Assembly (NCBI GenBank): GCA_021797555.1 | Contig: JAJZZM010000013.1 | Span: 237,598 to 301,597 of the forward strand | Length of the DNA stretch: 64,000 bases | Reading direction: 5' to 3' | DNA from: Thermoplasmata archaeon | GTDB taxonomy: Archaea > Thermoplasmatota > Thermoplasmata > Thermoplasmatales > Thermoplasmataceae | Shown here: positions 46,314 through 55,720 of the stretch, piece after piece | Layout of the letters: each line of letters starts with the position of its first letter | Position numbering within the stretch: position 1 is the stretch's first letter | Made by a program: the position numbers and the translations under genes | Notes under the pieces: generated by a model | Told to the model about the DNA's origin: nothing | The model's database searches: none | What the model saw: only the letters and a program-made list of their open reading frames with translations

Positions 46314-47363
46314 ATGAAGGTTTTGGTTTTGCCAGGGGATGGAATAGGGCCTGAAATAATGGGCAGCACGCTGAGGATAATTAATAAGCTCAATGAAAAT
46401 TATAACTGCAATATAGAACCTGAAATAAATAATGTAAATGCGGGAATGTTCTCAGATGGTAAATACACAATTGATGAACTAATTGACGAGGCAAAAAAGT
46501 ATATGGCCATACTTAAGGCACCTATGGGAAATCCTGAAATAAGGAACGCAGGTGGGACGGAATCCGGCCTTGACATTATTTTAGGTTTGAGGTTCAGGCT
46601 TGATTTATATGCCGATGTAAGGCCGGTTAAATTATTGCCCGGTGTAACCTCAGTTTTAAAGGGTTTTGATGATAAAAAAATAGATTATACAATAGTAAGG
46701 GAGAACAGTGAGGGTTTATATTCAAGCCACTTTGGCGGCCTGACATTAAGGGATGATGTAAGCATAGATACACAGGTAATAACCAGAAAGGGCACGGAAA
46801 GAATTTCAAAATTTGCCTTTGAATTATCAAAGAAGAGCAATGGAAATGCATATGGAGATAGAATAGTCACATGCGTGGATAAAAGCAATGTGCTAAAATC
46901 CTTTTCTTTTTTCAGGAAGGTGTTTACAGAGGTATCAAAAAATTATGGCAATATAAAAAGCCAGTATATATACGGAGATGCAATGACACAGTATATGCTC
47001 CTGAATCCAGATAAGCTTAATGTTGTGGTTTCTGAAAATATGTTTGCAGATTTATTGTCAGATCTCGGTGCAGCAACTGTTGGTGGCCTTGGCATAGCTC
47101 CAAGTGCAAATATGTCCGATAAAATGGGAATGTTTGAGCCTGTACATGGTAGTGCTCCTGATATAGCAGGAAAGGGCATAGCCAATCCTGTTGCAATGAT
47201 ATTATCTACATCCATGATGCTTGATTTCTTGAATTTTAAGGAAGCCTCGAGGTCCTTAGAAAATGCCGTATATAAAAATTTATCATCAGGGCTAAAAACA
47301 CCCGATCTTGGTGGAAAACTTACAACTGAAAAATTTACAGATGAAATTTTAAAAAAATTATAA
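46314..47363 (+). CDS. Isopropylmalate/isocitrate-type beta-decarboxylating dehydrogenase
   Basis: In this 349-residue enzyme LPGDGIGPEI opens the fold; RFRLDLYADVRPVK and RENSEGLYSSHFGG form the substrate site; YGDAMTQYML and FADLLSDLGA carry the metal-binding aspartates; FEPVHGSAPDIAGKGIANP binds the adenosine of NAD(P). The RENSEGLY form is shared by archaeal isopropylmalate and homoisocitrate dehydrogenases, so leucine biosynthesis (LeuB) is the best guess but not certain. It is monocistronic; TATA-like ttttatatttatat lies upstream near 46287-46300. Confidence 0.85.
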   Translation: MKVLVLPGDGIGPEIMGSTLRIINKLNENYNCNIEPEINNVNAGMFSDGKYTIDELIDEAKKYMAILKAPMGNPEIRNAGGTESGLDIILGLRFRLDLYADVRPVKLLPGVTSVLKGFDDKKIDYTIVRENSEGLYSSHFGGLTLRDDVSIDTQVITRKGTERISKFAFELSKKSNGNAYGDRIVTCVDKSNVLKSFSFFRKVFTEVSKNYGNIKSQYIYGDAMTQYMLLNPDKLNVVVSENMFADLLSDLGAATVGGLGIAPSANMSDKMGMFEPVHGSAPDIAGKGIANPVAMILSTSMMLDFLNFKEASRSLENAVYKNLSSGLKTPDLGGKLTTEKFTDEILKKL

Positions 47364-47365
47364 AT

Positions 47366-48337
47366 TTATTTTTTATTGACAGTACTTATTAATTTCCAGT
47401 CACTCTTTGATGCTATTTTTCCTTTTTTATTCTGGACATAGTTGTATGCAGACAATGCTGCTGTTGCACCCTGGCCTGCTGATATTACGACCTGTTTGTA
47501 GGGTATATCTGTGACATCACCACATGCGAATATTCCTTCCTGTGATGTTTTGCAGTAATTATCTACAATAATTTCATTTGATTCATTGAGCTTTACAATA
47601 TTCTTTACGAAATCAGTTTTTGCTATATATCCCATTTCCGAGAAAATAGCATTTATCTCAATATCGCTTTCGTCCCCGGATGAATTGTTCCTGATTTTTA
47701 TGCTTCTGGCTGATTTATCCCCTGATATGCTTACCAGTGAGGAATCCTTAAATATTTCAACGTTTTTAAGGCTGTTAAGTGTATTTACCATTTCATCGTC
47801 GCCAATAATCTTTTTTGCCTTTGTTGTAAAATAAACCTTTTTTACAACAGATGCCAGATATATAACAGCCTGAATGGCATGATCACCGTTTCCATAAACT
47901 GCAACATCTCTATTTTTAAACAGTGGACCATCGCATATTGCACAGTATGATACACCATGCCCCTTAAACTCTGTTTCACCGGGAACATTTAAATCCCTTG
48001 GTGTTTTCCCGAATGCAAGGATAACTGATAAGGCTGTGATTTCCATGCTATGTGTTGATATTATAAATTTATCCTCTTCCTTTTTAAGGGATATTGCCTC
48101 GCTGTACAGGAATTCTGATCCAAATGCTTCTGCCTCTTCCTTGAATTTATTTAATAATCCAAAACCATCAACAATGTCATATCCAGGATAGTTCTGTATC
48201 TCGTTTGTCAGGAGTGCCTGCCCTCCTATATCCTTTGTAATAACTAATGTTTTTAATCCCTGCCTTGCCGAATATATTGCTGCGGTAAGCCCCGCAGAGG
48301 CTCCCCCAATAATTACAATGTCATATTCCATATTCAT
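47366..48337 (-). CDS. trxB: Thioredoxin reductase
   Basis: This 323-residue flavoprotein has FAD motif IIGGASAGLTAA, redox CAICDG (Cys132, Cys135) and the FAD-closing ACGDVTD. The second dinucleotide domain reads VAVYGNGDHAI instead of GGGDSA, and the HRRxxxR stretch that binds the NADPH 2'-phosphate is replaced by FTTKAKK. Thermoplasma acidophilum thioredoxin reductase is known not to use NADPH; the same changes suggest an alternative electron donor here. It overlaps the thioredoxin gene by 4 bases, forming a two-gene operon. Confidence 0.92.
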   Translation of the reverse strand: MNMEYDIVIIGGASAGLTAAIYSARQGLKTLVITKDIGGQALLTNEIQNYPGYDIVDGFGLLNKFKEEAEAFGSEFLYSEAISLKKEEDKFIISTHSMEITALSVILAFGKTPRDLNVPGETEFKGHGVSYCAICDGPLFKNRDVAVYGNGDHAIQAVIYLASVVKKVYFTTKAKKIIGDDEMVNTLNSLKNVEIFKDSSLVSISGDKSARSIKIRNNSSGDESDIEINAIFSEMGYIAKTDFVKNIVKLNESNEIIVDNYCKTSQEGIFACGDVTDIPYKQVVISAGQGATAALSAYNYVQNKKGKIASKSDWKLISTVNKK

Positions 48338-48672
48338 GCCAGTGATTTTATTTTCTGCACAAGCACTTCCTTCGGAACAACACCTATTGATGTATCCACA
48401 ATTTTGCCGTTTTTAAAGAATAGAAGTGTTGGTATGCTCTCAATTTTTAATAATGTTGATATTCCGGGATTCTCATCAACATTTAATTTGCCGAAATTTG
48501 CCATGTTTGAATACTCTCCTGATAATTCATCAACAACAGGTGATAAATATCTGCATGGAGCACACCATACTGCCCAGAAATCAACTATTGAGAGTTTTGG
48601 CGACCTTACAAACGAATCAAATGTGCTATCTGTTAAAACCTTTACGTTATCTTTTTCCTTATTGCTTTCCAT
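48334..48672 (-). CDS. trxA: Thioredoxin
   Basis: The 112-residue thioredoxin fold has FWAVWCAPC (Cys37, Cys40), buried VDFW and the cis-Pro region SIPTLLFFKNGK. Reduced by the reductase encoded on the same transcript, it keeps cytoplasmic disulfides reduced. The CAPC active site instead of CGPC is unusual but seen in other thioredoxins. A ribosome site (ggaggt) precedes the ATG, so this transcript has a leader. Confidence 0.93.
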   Translation of the reverse strand: MESNKEKDNVKVLTDSTFDSFVRSPKLSIVDFWAVWCAPCRYLSPVVDELSGEYSNMANFGKLNVDENPGISTLLKIESIPTLLFFKNGKIVDTSIGVVPKEVLVQKIKSLA

Positions 48673-48800
48673 TTTAATTACCTCCAGAAGTTATGATATT
48701 CTTCTGTATTTATATAATGTATATGTCATATATAAGGATATTGTATGATATTGTATTTATTATGCAATACCATTATATAGGCCAATGAGATTACTATAAT

Positions 48801-49169
48801 ATGGGCTCGTTCAATCAACTTTTAAGAAACAATGCAACGTGCAAAGATTTATTTGAATATTTCTTTGATTTATCACCAAACGATGTAAATATATTATATA
48901 GCCTGTGCACTGATGAAATGAAAACATTAGATGAAATAGCCGATTACATGAAAAAGGACAGGACAACGGTATACAGGTGTTTGCAGAAGCTTGTGGGCAC
49001 CGGCCTTGTTATAAAGAAAAAGAATACAATAGATAAGGGCGGCTATTATTTTACATATTCAAGGGTAAGCATAGACATGATAAACCAGCTTATACATGAA
49101 AAGGAAAATGAATTTACTTTAGCATCCAAATTACTGCTAGAAAATATTAAAAATGAATTGAAAAAGTAA
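48801..49169 (+). CDS. TrmB-like winged-helix regulator
   Basis: The 122-residue protein is a single winged helix-turn-helix: DVNILYSLCTDEMKTLDEIADYMKKDRTTVYRCL spans helices 1-3, followed by a wing (VIKKKNTIDKGGYYF) and a long helix likely for dimerisation. It is divergent from the thioredoxin operon across 128 bp, so it may regulate that operon or itself. Ligand unknown. Confidence 0.8.
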   Translation: MGSFNQLLRNNATCKDLFEYFFDLSPNDVNILYSLCTDEMKTLDEIADYMKKDRTTVYRCLQKLVGTGLVIKKKNTIDKGGYYFTYSRVSIDMINQLIHEKENEFTLASKLLLENIKNELKK

Positions 49170-49255
49170 AATTGCAATTGGATTAATGGAAATTTTTTAT
49201 TAACTACTATTGTTTTCATAATAATATTAAATAGTTATAAAAGGATTTCAAATCC

Positions 49256-49957
49256 ATGAGCAAAAATATTATAATAACTGGCGTAGGACCTGGAATAGGG
49301 AGCTCCCTGGCAACTTATCTTAACTCAAAAGGATATACTATATCATTATCCTCTATGGGCGATTCTGTGAAAAAGCTTGCTGAACAATTACACTGTGATT
49401 ATTACCAGTGCAATCTTAAAAATATAAATGAGGCAAATGAAATGGTTGATGTTTTTATTGAAAAATACAAAACAATAGATGCAATTGTCAATGTTGCCGG
49501 CAATTATTTTTCAATGGAGAGAATAGAGAATGTTTCATCAGCCGATTTTGACAGTGCATTGTTGAACAATGCAAAGACATTTTACAATATATCCAAAGCA
49601 GTGGTTCCACATTTAAAAAAACAGAAATATGGGAATATAATAGGATTTTCTGCAGCTGAAAATGTATATTTAAATGGGAGCATTGGATACTCAGCAGGCA
49701 AGGGTGCCGTATATTTCATGGTAAAATCACTTGCAAGGGAACTACTGGATTATAATATAAAGGTGAATGGAATAGCACCGGGATTTATAGACAAATCAAA
49801 ACATGAATATCAAAACGAACCTTTACTGTATAAAGGCCGGTATTCTTCCGAAGACATAAACAAAACAGTAGAATTTTTGATAAATAATAACATGGTAACA
49901 GGTGAAATATTAAGGGTTGCTGGAGGGCATAATATTAAAATTGATTCCGGCATATAA
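49256..49957 (+). CDS. Short-chain dehydrogenase/reductase
   Basis: This 233-residue classical SDR has NAD(P) motif TGVGPGIGSS (8-17), NVAGNYF for the NNAG motif and catalytic Tyr145 and Lys149 in YSAGKGA; KVNGIAPGFI follows. The catalytic Ser would be in GFSAAE (Ser132). Substrate unknown. Downstream of the TrmB-like regulator by 86 bp, in the same direction. Confidence 0.85.
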   Translation: MSKNIIITGVGPGIGSSLATYLNSKGYTISLSSMGDSVKKLAEQLHCDYYQCNLKNINEANEMVDVFIEKYKTIDAIVNVAGNYFSMERIENVSSADFDSALLNNAKTFYNISKAVVPHLKKQKYGNIIGFSAAENVYLNGSIGYSAGKGAVYFMVKSLARELLDYNIKVNGIAPGFIDKSKHEYQNEPLLYKGRYSSEDINKTVEFLINNNMVTGEILRVAGGHNIKIDSGI

Positions 49958-50073
49958 ATAATTATTGAAAATTGTAAATAAAATTTTATAGTTATTTTTT
50001 ACTCACTGATATTTATTATATACATAGAAAAAATTAAATTTCCTTATAAATACGTAATTATCTGATGATTTAA

Positions 50074-50229
50074 GTGAGAGAAATAAAACCATGGTTAATT
50101 TTGCAGGAGGAAAGATGTGTATTCAAATCATATGATATTAAAGATAACATTTCTGTAAGAATAGCTGAAAATACAGTGGAATGCCTTGGTGCATATTTAA
50201 AATTAAGAAATATTTCTCCCGGCATATAA
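50074..50229 (+). CDS. Possible small gene, 51 residues
   Basis: In the 49958-50379 gap, a GTG at 50074 lies about 27 bp after a TATA-like ttataaat and opens 51 codons with plausible composition (REIKPWLILQEERC, ending LKLRNISPGI). No domain recognised. The rest of the gap shows nothing. Could be a remnant of a larger gene. Confidence 0.4.
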   Translation: MREIKPWLILQEERCVFKSYDIKDNISVRIAENTVECLGAYLKLRNISPGI

Positions 50230-50379
50230 CCCTTATATAAACAATGTTAAATTTTAGTTTTGTATTGTATTAAATTTTAAAATTGTTATTTTATAAAACT
50301 ATTTCCAGATGTTTTATTTTATATGTAATTTCAATGGAATTTATCAAAATTTATAAGTATAAAATTAAAATGTATAATT

Positions 50380-50838
50380 ATGAATAGTTCTTATGTTAGC
50401 TTTTATAATGATGAACATTATATTTATTGCGTTGAAAGCTTTATGCCTTTGGATGTATATTTTAAAAATTTAAAAATTTGTAGATCTCAAGATTATGTGA
50501 TTATGCTGGAAAAAAATTATGACCCGGTTTTATATTTTCATAGGTCAGATATAAATAATAACTATATTGAAGAATATAAAAATAATAGTTTTATGATATC
50601 AAAAAACGATAACAACGGTGATGAAAAATGCCCTTATAAGGGTAACATAACATGGTATTCAATAGTTTATAATAAAGAAATAGAGGAAAAGGCAGGATGG
50701 TCATATAATAAACCGCCGGAATATATAAAAACTATAGAAAATTTAATGGCGTTTTATAATAATAAAATAGATGTTTTTTATAAAGGGAATAAAATAAGCA
50801 TAAGTGATGTATTGAATAAAATATTATGTGTAGAATGA
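50380..50838 (+). CDS. DUF427 domain protein
   Basis: The 152-residue protein follows the DUF427 pattern: DPVLYFHRSDI at the first strand pair, CPYKGNITWYSI in the centre, GWSYNKPPEYI and MAFYNNKIDVF near the end. DUF427 proteins are small beta-barrel proteins of unknown biochemical role, widespread in bacteria and also found in archaea. No signal peptide. It stands alone between an SDR gene and the convergent ergothioneine genes. Confidence 0.8.
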   Translation: MNSSYVSFYNDEHYIYCVESFMPLDVYFKNLKICRSQDYVIMLEKNYDPVLYFHRSDINNNYIEEYKNNSFMISKNDNNGDEKCPYKGNITWYSIVYNKEIEEKAGWSYNKPPEYIKTIENLMAFYNNKIDVFYKGNKISISDVLNKILCVE

Positions 50839-50917
50839 TACAATTTTATTCCTTACTATAAATTAATGCAAAGTTTGTACCATAAATATTATGTTAGCAA
50901 ACATTTTTAATAAAATA

Positions 50918-51838
50918 TTATAATTTTTTCCCCATAAACACTGAAAAATATTTATTGTTATCTGTTACAGCCTTAATATTCTTAAATCCTGCTTTTTCCA
51001 TCATATTCTTAAATTCATCAATGCTGTATTTAAATGAATTTTCCGTGTGTATCAATTCCCCTTTTTTAAATTTTATAATATAGCCATTTATATTTACTGA
51101 AAAATTTTCCTTTGACTTAAGGAACATTTCCAGTAATCCTGTATTCTCATCATATTTTACTTTGTGTTCAAATTTATTTTCAGGTATATTCACATTCAAT
51201 ATTTTTGAGATATTATTTAATATGTTCAGGTTAAATCTTGCCGTAACTCCCTTAGAATCGTTATACGCCCTTAAAATTATATCAGGGTCTTTTTTTATGT
51301 CAATGCCAACAATCATTATATCATTATCATTCATATTTTTACAGTAATCATTAAGGAAATCAAATGCATCGTTTTTATCAAAATTCCCTATTGTAGACCC
51401 TAAAAATAATATAACCTTTTTCTCATCTATATTTTTCAATGTGTACGGAAAGTCAAAAAAATCAATAGTTATGCCCTTTATCTCAATGCCATGGAATTTA
51501 GTTTTTAATCTGTTTATTGTATAATCTATAAATTGTTGGGAAATATCAACTATTGCATAGGATTTAACGTTGTTAATGCATTTTAAAAACATCTCTGCCT
51601 TTTTTCCGTCCCCAGCGCCGATTTCAAGAATATTAGGGTAATTGCCTATATACTCATTGAATGTACTGCAGTTATTTTTAATAATGCTTATTTCTGTTTC
51701 AGTTAAATAGTATTCGTTTAATTCAGTTATTTCACTGAATAGTTTTGATCCAGCTTCATCATAAAAATACATGGAGCTTATATATTTGGGATCTGATTTT
51801 AAGCCCGATATTATCTCATCAATATCCTTATTTTTCAT
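50918..51838 (-). CDS. egtD: Histidine N-alpha-methyltransferase (ergothioneine)
   Basis: The 306-residue EgtD-type methyltransferase has YFYDEAGSKLFSEITELNEYYLTETE, the N-terminal signature of the family (read in pieces: YDEAGSKLF, EYYLTETE), SAM site LEIGAGDGKKAE and FLGSTIGNF. It trimethylates histidine to hercynine using three SAM. It starts inside the stop region of egtB (4-base overlap), so the two enzymes are co-translated. Confidence 0.9.
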   Translation of the reverse strand: MKNKDIDEIISGLKSDPKYISSMYFYDEAGSKLFSEITELNEYYLTETEISIIKNNCSTFNEYIGNYPNILEIGAGDGKKAEMFLKCINNVKSYAIVDISQQFIDYTINRLKTKFHGIEIKGITIDFFDFPYTLKNIDEKKVILFLGSTIGNFDKNDAFDFLNDYCKNMNDNDIMIVGIDIKKDPDIILRAYNDSKGVTARFNLNILNNISKILNVNIPENKFEHKVKYDENTGLLEMFLKSKENFSVNINGYIIKFKKGELIHTENSFKYSIDEFKNMMEKAGFKNIKAVTDNNKYFSVFMGKKL

Positions 51839-53097
51839 AGATCATCTGCAAGCCTGAATCCAGAGAACTGCCATCTATCATACGGGTGGAAAAAATTCCT
51901 GTATGTATTCCTCGAATGGTTTTTAGGGGTTATGCACGATGATCCGCGCAGAACCATCTGTGAGGACATAAACTTGCCATTATATTCTCCCACGGGGCCT
52001 TTAGGCACCTTATATCCGGGATACGGGGCATATGGAGACAATGTCCATTCCCATACGCCTGAAAACCTGTAAAATTTATTTGAATTATTAACCTCCGGAT
52101 GGTATAAATTGCTTTCCATGCTGTTTGAATCCACATAATCATTCATTTCATTATATGCGGTTTCCATTTCATACTCTGTTGGCAATCTCATGTTTTTCCA
52201 TCTTGCAAATGCATCAGCCTCATAGTATGAAATATTGACAGCTGGTTCATTTAAATCAATCTCCCTTAAGCCGCTCATGGTATAGTAATAATATGTATCA
52301 CTGTGTTTTTCCCAGTACAGTGGCATTTTCCAGTTTTTTGACCGTATAGTATCCCAGCCGTCGGATAGCCAGTACTGTGGCTTTGAATATCCATTGTCCT
52401 CTATAAATTCTATGTATTCACCGTTGGTTACCGGCCTGTTAGCTATTTTAAAATTATTTAAATACTGTTTGTGAACCGGTGATTCATTGTCAAAATGAAA
52501 GTGTTTATCTGTTCCAAACTCCCTCAATCCAGAATTAAATTCATAAAATTTTAAATTGGATGCCTTTACCTTATCAGGTTCAATATTGGTATATGGCATT
52601 TTATATGGCGATGAATAAAAATTCATTTTTATATCCATTAGCATCAACTCCTGATGCTGCTGTTCGTGGTTTATGCCTATTGTAACCAGTTTATAGATTT
52701 CATCGATATTATTATTTTTATCAAATAAATCTACTGTTTTATCCTGTACATATTCACGGTATTTCATAACGGTTTCCAGTGAGGGCTTTGCTATTGTTTT
52801 TCTGTTAATTTTTTCTATATGGTTTCCGGCAGTTTCATAATATGAGTTAAATAAATAATCAAACGTTTTATCAAACTTTGCATAGCCCTTATTATGTTTT
52901 TCAAGTATGAATTTTTCGAAAAACCATGTTGTATGTGCCAGATGCCATTTTATTGGGCTTGTTTCCGGGGTTGATTGGACCATCATATCATCCCTTTCAA
53001 GTGGTTCTGTTAATTTTATGGTATAATTCCTTACCCGGTCCAATTCTTCAAGCAGATCAGGTATACTTTTATTATTGTCCACGTTATATGATTTCAT
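51835..53097 (-). CDS. egtB: Hercynine oxygenase EgtB
   Basis: This 420-residue protein has a DinB-like N-terminal domain with iron ligands in WHLAHTTWFF (His52/His55 region) and NHEQQHQE (His144, His148), followed by an FGE-sulfatase-type lectin domain with GVWEWTLSPY, RGSSCITP and RWQFSGFRLA. It oxidatively joins hercynine to cysteine or gamma-glutamylcysteine. No EgtA, EgtC or PLP lyase gene lies nearby, suggesting the cysteine-using type and an unlinked C-S lyase. Confidence 0.9.
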   Translation of the reverse strand: MKSYNVDNNKSIPDLLEELDRVRNYTIKLTEPLERDDMMVQSTPETSPIKWHLAHTTWFFEKFILEKHNKGYAKFDKTFDYLFNSYYETAGNHIEKINRKTIAKPSLETVMKYREYVQDKTVDLFDKNNNIDEIYKLVTIGINHEQQHQELMLMDIKMNFYSSPYKMPYTNIEPDKVKASNLKFYEFNSGLREFGTDKHFHFDNESPVHKQYLNNFKIANRPVTNGEYIEFIEDNGYSKPQYWLSDGWDTIRSKNWKMPLYWEKHSDTYYYYTMSGLREIDLNEPAVNISYYEADAFARWKNMRLPTEYEMETAYNEMNDYVDSNSMESNLYHPEVNNSNKFYRFSGVWEWTLSPYAPYPGYKVPKGPVGEYNGKFMSSQMVLRGSSCITPKNHSRNTYRNFFHPYDRWQFSGFRLADDL

Positions 53098-53674
53098 ATA
53101 ATAATATTACAAACTATATATTTTAATTTTTGTACAGATAAATTTTATTTGTTATTTTAAGTTTTATTGTATACAATCACACTATTCAATCTGATTATTT
53201 AATAAATATATAACATGAAACTGCGCAGTATTTTAAGCATCACGGAAATGCCATCCAACGTGGATATAAATAGAGTTAATAATGCATAGAAATAAAAATT
53301 ATTCTGTTTTCCATAAAATTTTTACATGGGTTATAAAATATTTAAACTTAATTTATATATTATTAAGTGCCGGCATTCATTGGAAAATACAAAATTATAT
53401 AAAATGAAAAATAAATCATTGTGGCTTTTATGCCGGTAATCATAGATTAATATAATGCCTCTACATATCCGTATTAATGTTATATATGTTGTAATATAAT
53501 ATGAAAATTTGAAATGCCGGAATATCGGAAGCTATAAAAAAATATTATTGATGCAACTTCGAAATGGCAGCAATACTAATAGAAAATACAGGGTATCAGG
53601 AAAAATAGATATACTGCATGGCATTTAATCATAAACGCGCGTTCAGTGAGTATAATACATTTTGATGAAAAATA
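53098..53674. other. Intergenic, no gene recognised
   Basis: About 570 bp with no open frame worth calling, no tRNA-like GC-rich structure and no obvious repeat. AT-rich tracts near 53120-53210 would hold the egtBD promoter. Confidence 0.5.
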
Positions 53675-53899
53675 TTATATTTTGCTTAAATTCCTGATCA
53701 CTGATTTAAGGTCCTCATCAAGGTCATCCCTAAGGTTTATTGAGAGATATGAAAGCTTGTTATTGTCTGTTATGCCTATCTCTATATCAGATCTGGAACA
53801 GATAGATAAATGGCTCTTACGCCTGAAATCTATTTTTATCCTGTCTCTCTTATCATTTACAGTAACTTTATAACAGTTAGATTTTTTTATAACATCCAT
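53675..53899 (-). CDS. Small hypothetical protein, 74 residues
   Basis: A charged, probably alpha/beta protein (KVTVNDKRDRIKIDFRR, then GITDNNKLSYLSINL, then a C-terminal helix DEDLKSVIRNLSKI). TATA-like ttataaatttata lies about 20-25 bp before the ATG. No domain recognised. Composition and promoter position support a real gene. Confidence 0.55.
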   Translation of the reverse strand: MDVIKKSNCYKVTVNDKRDRIKIDFRRKSHLSICSRSDIEIGITDNNKLSYLSINLRDDLDEDLKSVIRNLSKI

Positions 53900-53983
53900 A
53901 ATAATATAATATAAATTTATAATTAAAACTTTTTATAAAATATGTTTATAATAATTATAAAATAATGGTATTAAAATATAAAT

Positions 53984-55381
53984 TTAATCTTCCAGAGTTG
54001 TTTTACCTGCATTACCTATTGTTTCAGGATTTTTATAATACGTGTAAACTGTGACAAACAGTGAGGCAATTATAATTACTATTCCAAGAATTGAGGCATA
54101 ATTATATGGGTATACCGGCAGTGGAAAAAAGTTTGAGGCAAGTACAGTAAGAAGCACAGCTATTGATATTAAAGGAATTACTAAATTCCCAAGCAATGCC
54201 GTTATTCCAATTTTTTTATTTTTATATGTTGAGATTATAAGGCTGGATGATGTTATTGACCTTATTAAAAATGAGAAGAATGCATCTGCAAATAGCAATA
54301 CAAAGCCGCCATCCTCAGGACCAAAGGATATGCCAAATATTATGCCGAGGATTACAGATAAAATTAATATAAATACTGTTGAAATGTATGGTGTTCCATT
54401 TTTCTTATTAATTTTTGAAAATGATTTAGGAAATATCACATTGTCCCTTGAAAATGCATAGAATATCCTTGTCATGGATGTGCCCATTGCTATATTGTTT
54501 CCCATAAAACTGTTTATTGTCAATATAAATAATAGTCCGAACAGCACAGGGCTTACCCGATAAAATAATATCAATCCCGGGTCATTTGACTTGCCATAGC
54601 TTAACATATTCAGTGGTCCCCAGGCAACAGTCATTGCATATGATAAAAACACAAAGGTTGCACCTATTAAAACAGATGATATTATAAGTGATTTTGGTAT
54701 ATTTCTTTTAGGTATTTTAGATTCCTCAGATATAGCCGTTAATGCTATGCTTAGGCCTATATATGTTACAACGGATAATATTAATGAGTGCAAAAATCCC
54801 GGAATTCCACCTGCCGCAAGAAATGGATTAAAAACTGCAAGTGTATTGTTTTTACCCGCAAGGATTACCAGGCCTATTCCACCGGCAATTAATACTACAA
54901 ATTCTGCAAACCCTGTTATAATCTGGTAATTTGTTGAAAATCTTATTCCCTTATATAATAAAAAGAATGTAATTAAATTTATAGCTATTACTAACGGAAT
55001 CCATAAATATGTGCTTAATAATGTAGGATAAAATAAGCCGAAGAATGCAGTTAAGCCTAACATGCCGAAACCGGCATATGCAAAGGCTGTTCCAAAAAGG
55101 AGATTCCACCCCTCAAAAGTGGCCATAAAACCACCTAAACTTTTACCAACATAGGTAAAATCGCTTCCAGCAGATATATATTTTTTGGAAAATCTATATG
55201 ATGTATTAAGTATTGTTAAATAAATAAGGAAACCTATAAGTATAGACAATGGTGTTGCACCAAGGGCCAGCAGGGCTATGCCTGTAAAAAGATATGCAAC
55301 ATCTGCGGCAGGAGCCGTCATTCCCCATCCCTGCCATACCAGCCTTAAGATACCTAGAGAATTCCTGTGTAATCCATCCAT
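53984..55381 (-). CDS. APC-superfamily amino acid permease
   Basis: This 465-residue membrane protein has about 12 helices. The N-terminus (GILRLVWQGWGMTAPAADVAYLF) follows the APC unwound helix-1 pattern, and GSDFTYVGKSLGGFMATFEGWNLL matches APC helix 3. It imports or exchanges an amino acid or polyamine with protons. It lies alone, between a small hypothetical gene and a HAD gene. Substrate unknown. Confidence 0.85.
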   Translation of the reverse strand: MDGLHRNSLGILRLVWQGWGMTAPAADVAYLFTGIALLALGATPLSILIGFLIYLTILNTSYRFSKKYISAGSDFTYVGKSLGGFMATFEGWNLLFGTAFAYAGFGMLGLTAFFGLFYPTLLSTYLWIPLVIAINLITFFLLYKGIRFSTNYQIITGFAEFVVLIAGGIGLVILAGKNNTLAVFNPFLAAGGIPGFLHSLILSVVTYIGLSIALTAISEESKIPKRNIPKSLIISSVLIGATFVFLSYAMTVAWGPLNMLSYGKSNDPGLILFYRVSPVLFGLLFILTINSFMGNNIAMGTSMTRIFYAFSRDNVIFPKSFSKINKKNGTPYISTVFILILSVILGIIFGISFGPEDGGFVLLFADAFFSFLIRSITSSSLIISTYKNKKIGITALLGNLVIPLISIAVLLTVLASNFFPLPVYPYNYASILGIVIIIASLFVTVYTYYKNPETIGNAGKTTLED

Positions 55382-55720
55382 AATCTGGATACTTAATATT
55401 ATTTAAAAAGTTTTAGTATAAATTTTTCCGACATATATGTCATAATTTATTATTTTTATATATAATTTATATAATGCAATTCCATGCTTAAAATATTTAT
55501 GCTAAATAATTATTAATACTGCATTTTTTATAATAATATCACATTTTTAATAATTATGAATAAAATTGTAATAGCAATATATGCATATGCTGTAAAAATT
55601 TTATTAAAAGCACACCAAAATTTTCTAGGATATATAGAATATATATTGTATGATAAAAAAGTTTAAATGCTATTTATTGATTGTAAAGGTTAAAAAGAGA
55701 AAAATAAAAGAGGTGAAGCA
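55382..55720. other. Intergenic, divergent promoter region
   Basis: AT-rich; holds the promoters of the APC permease and, near 55657-55670 (agtttaaatgc), a TATA-like element for the HAD gene, giving it a short leader. Nothing else seen. Confidence 0.5.
55710..55716 (+). promoter_or_regulatory. Strong Shine-Dalgarno of the HAD-like gene
   Basis: gaggtga ends 4 bases before ATG 55721, an unusually good ribosome site in a window dominated by leaderless starts. Confidence 0.65.
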
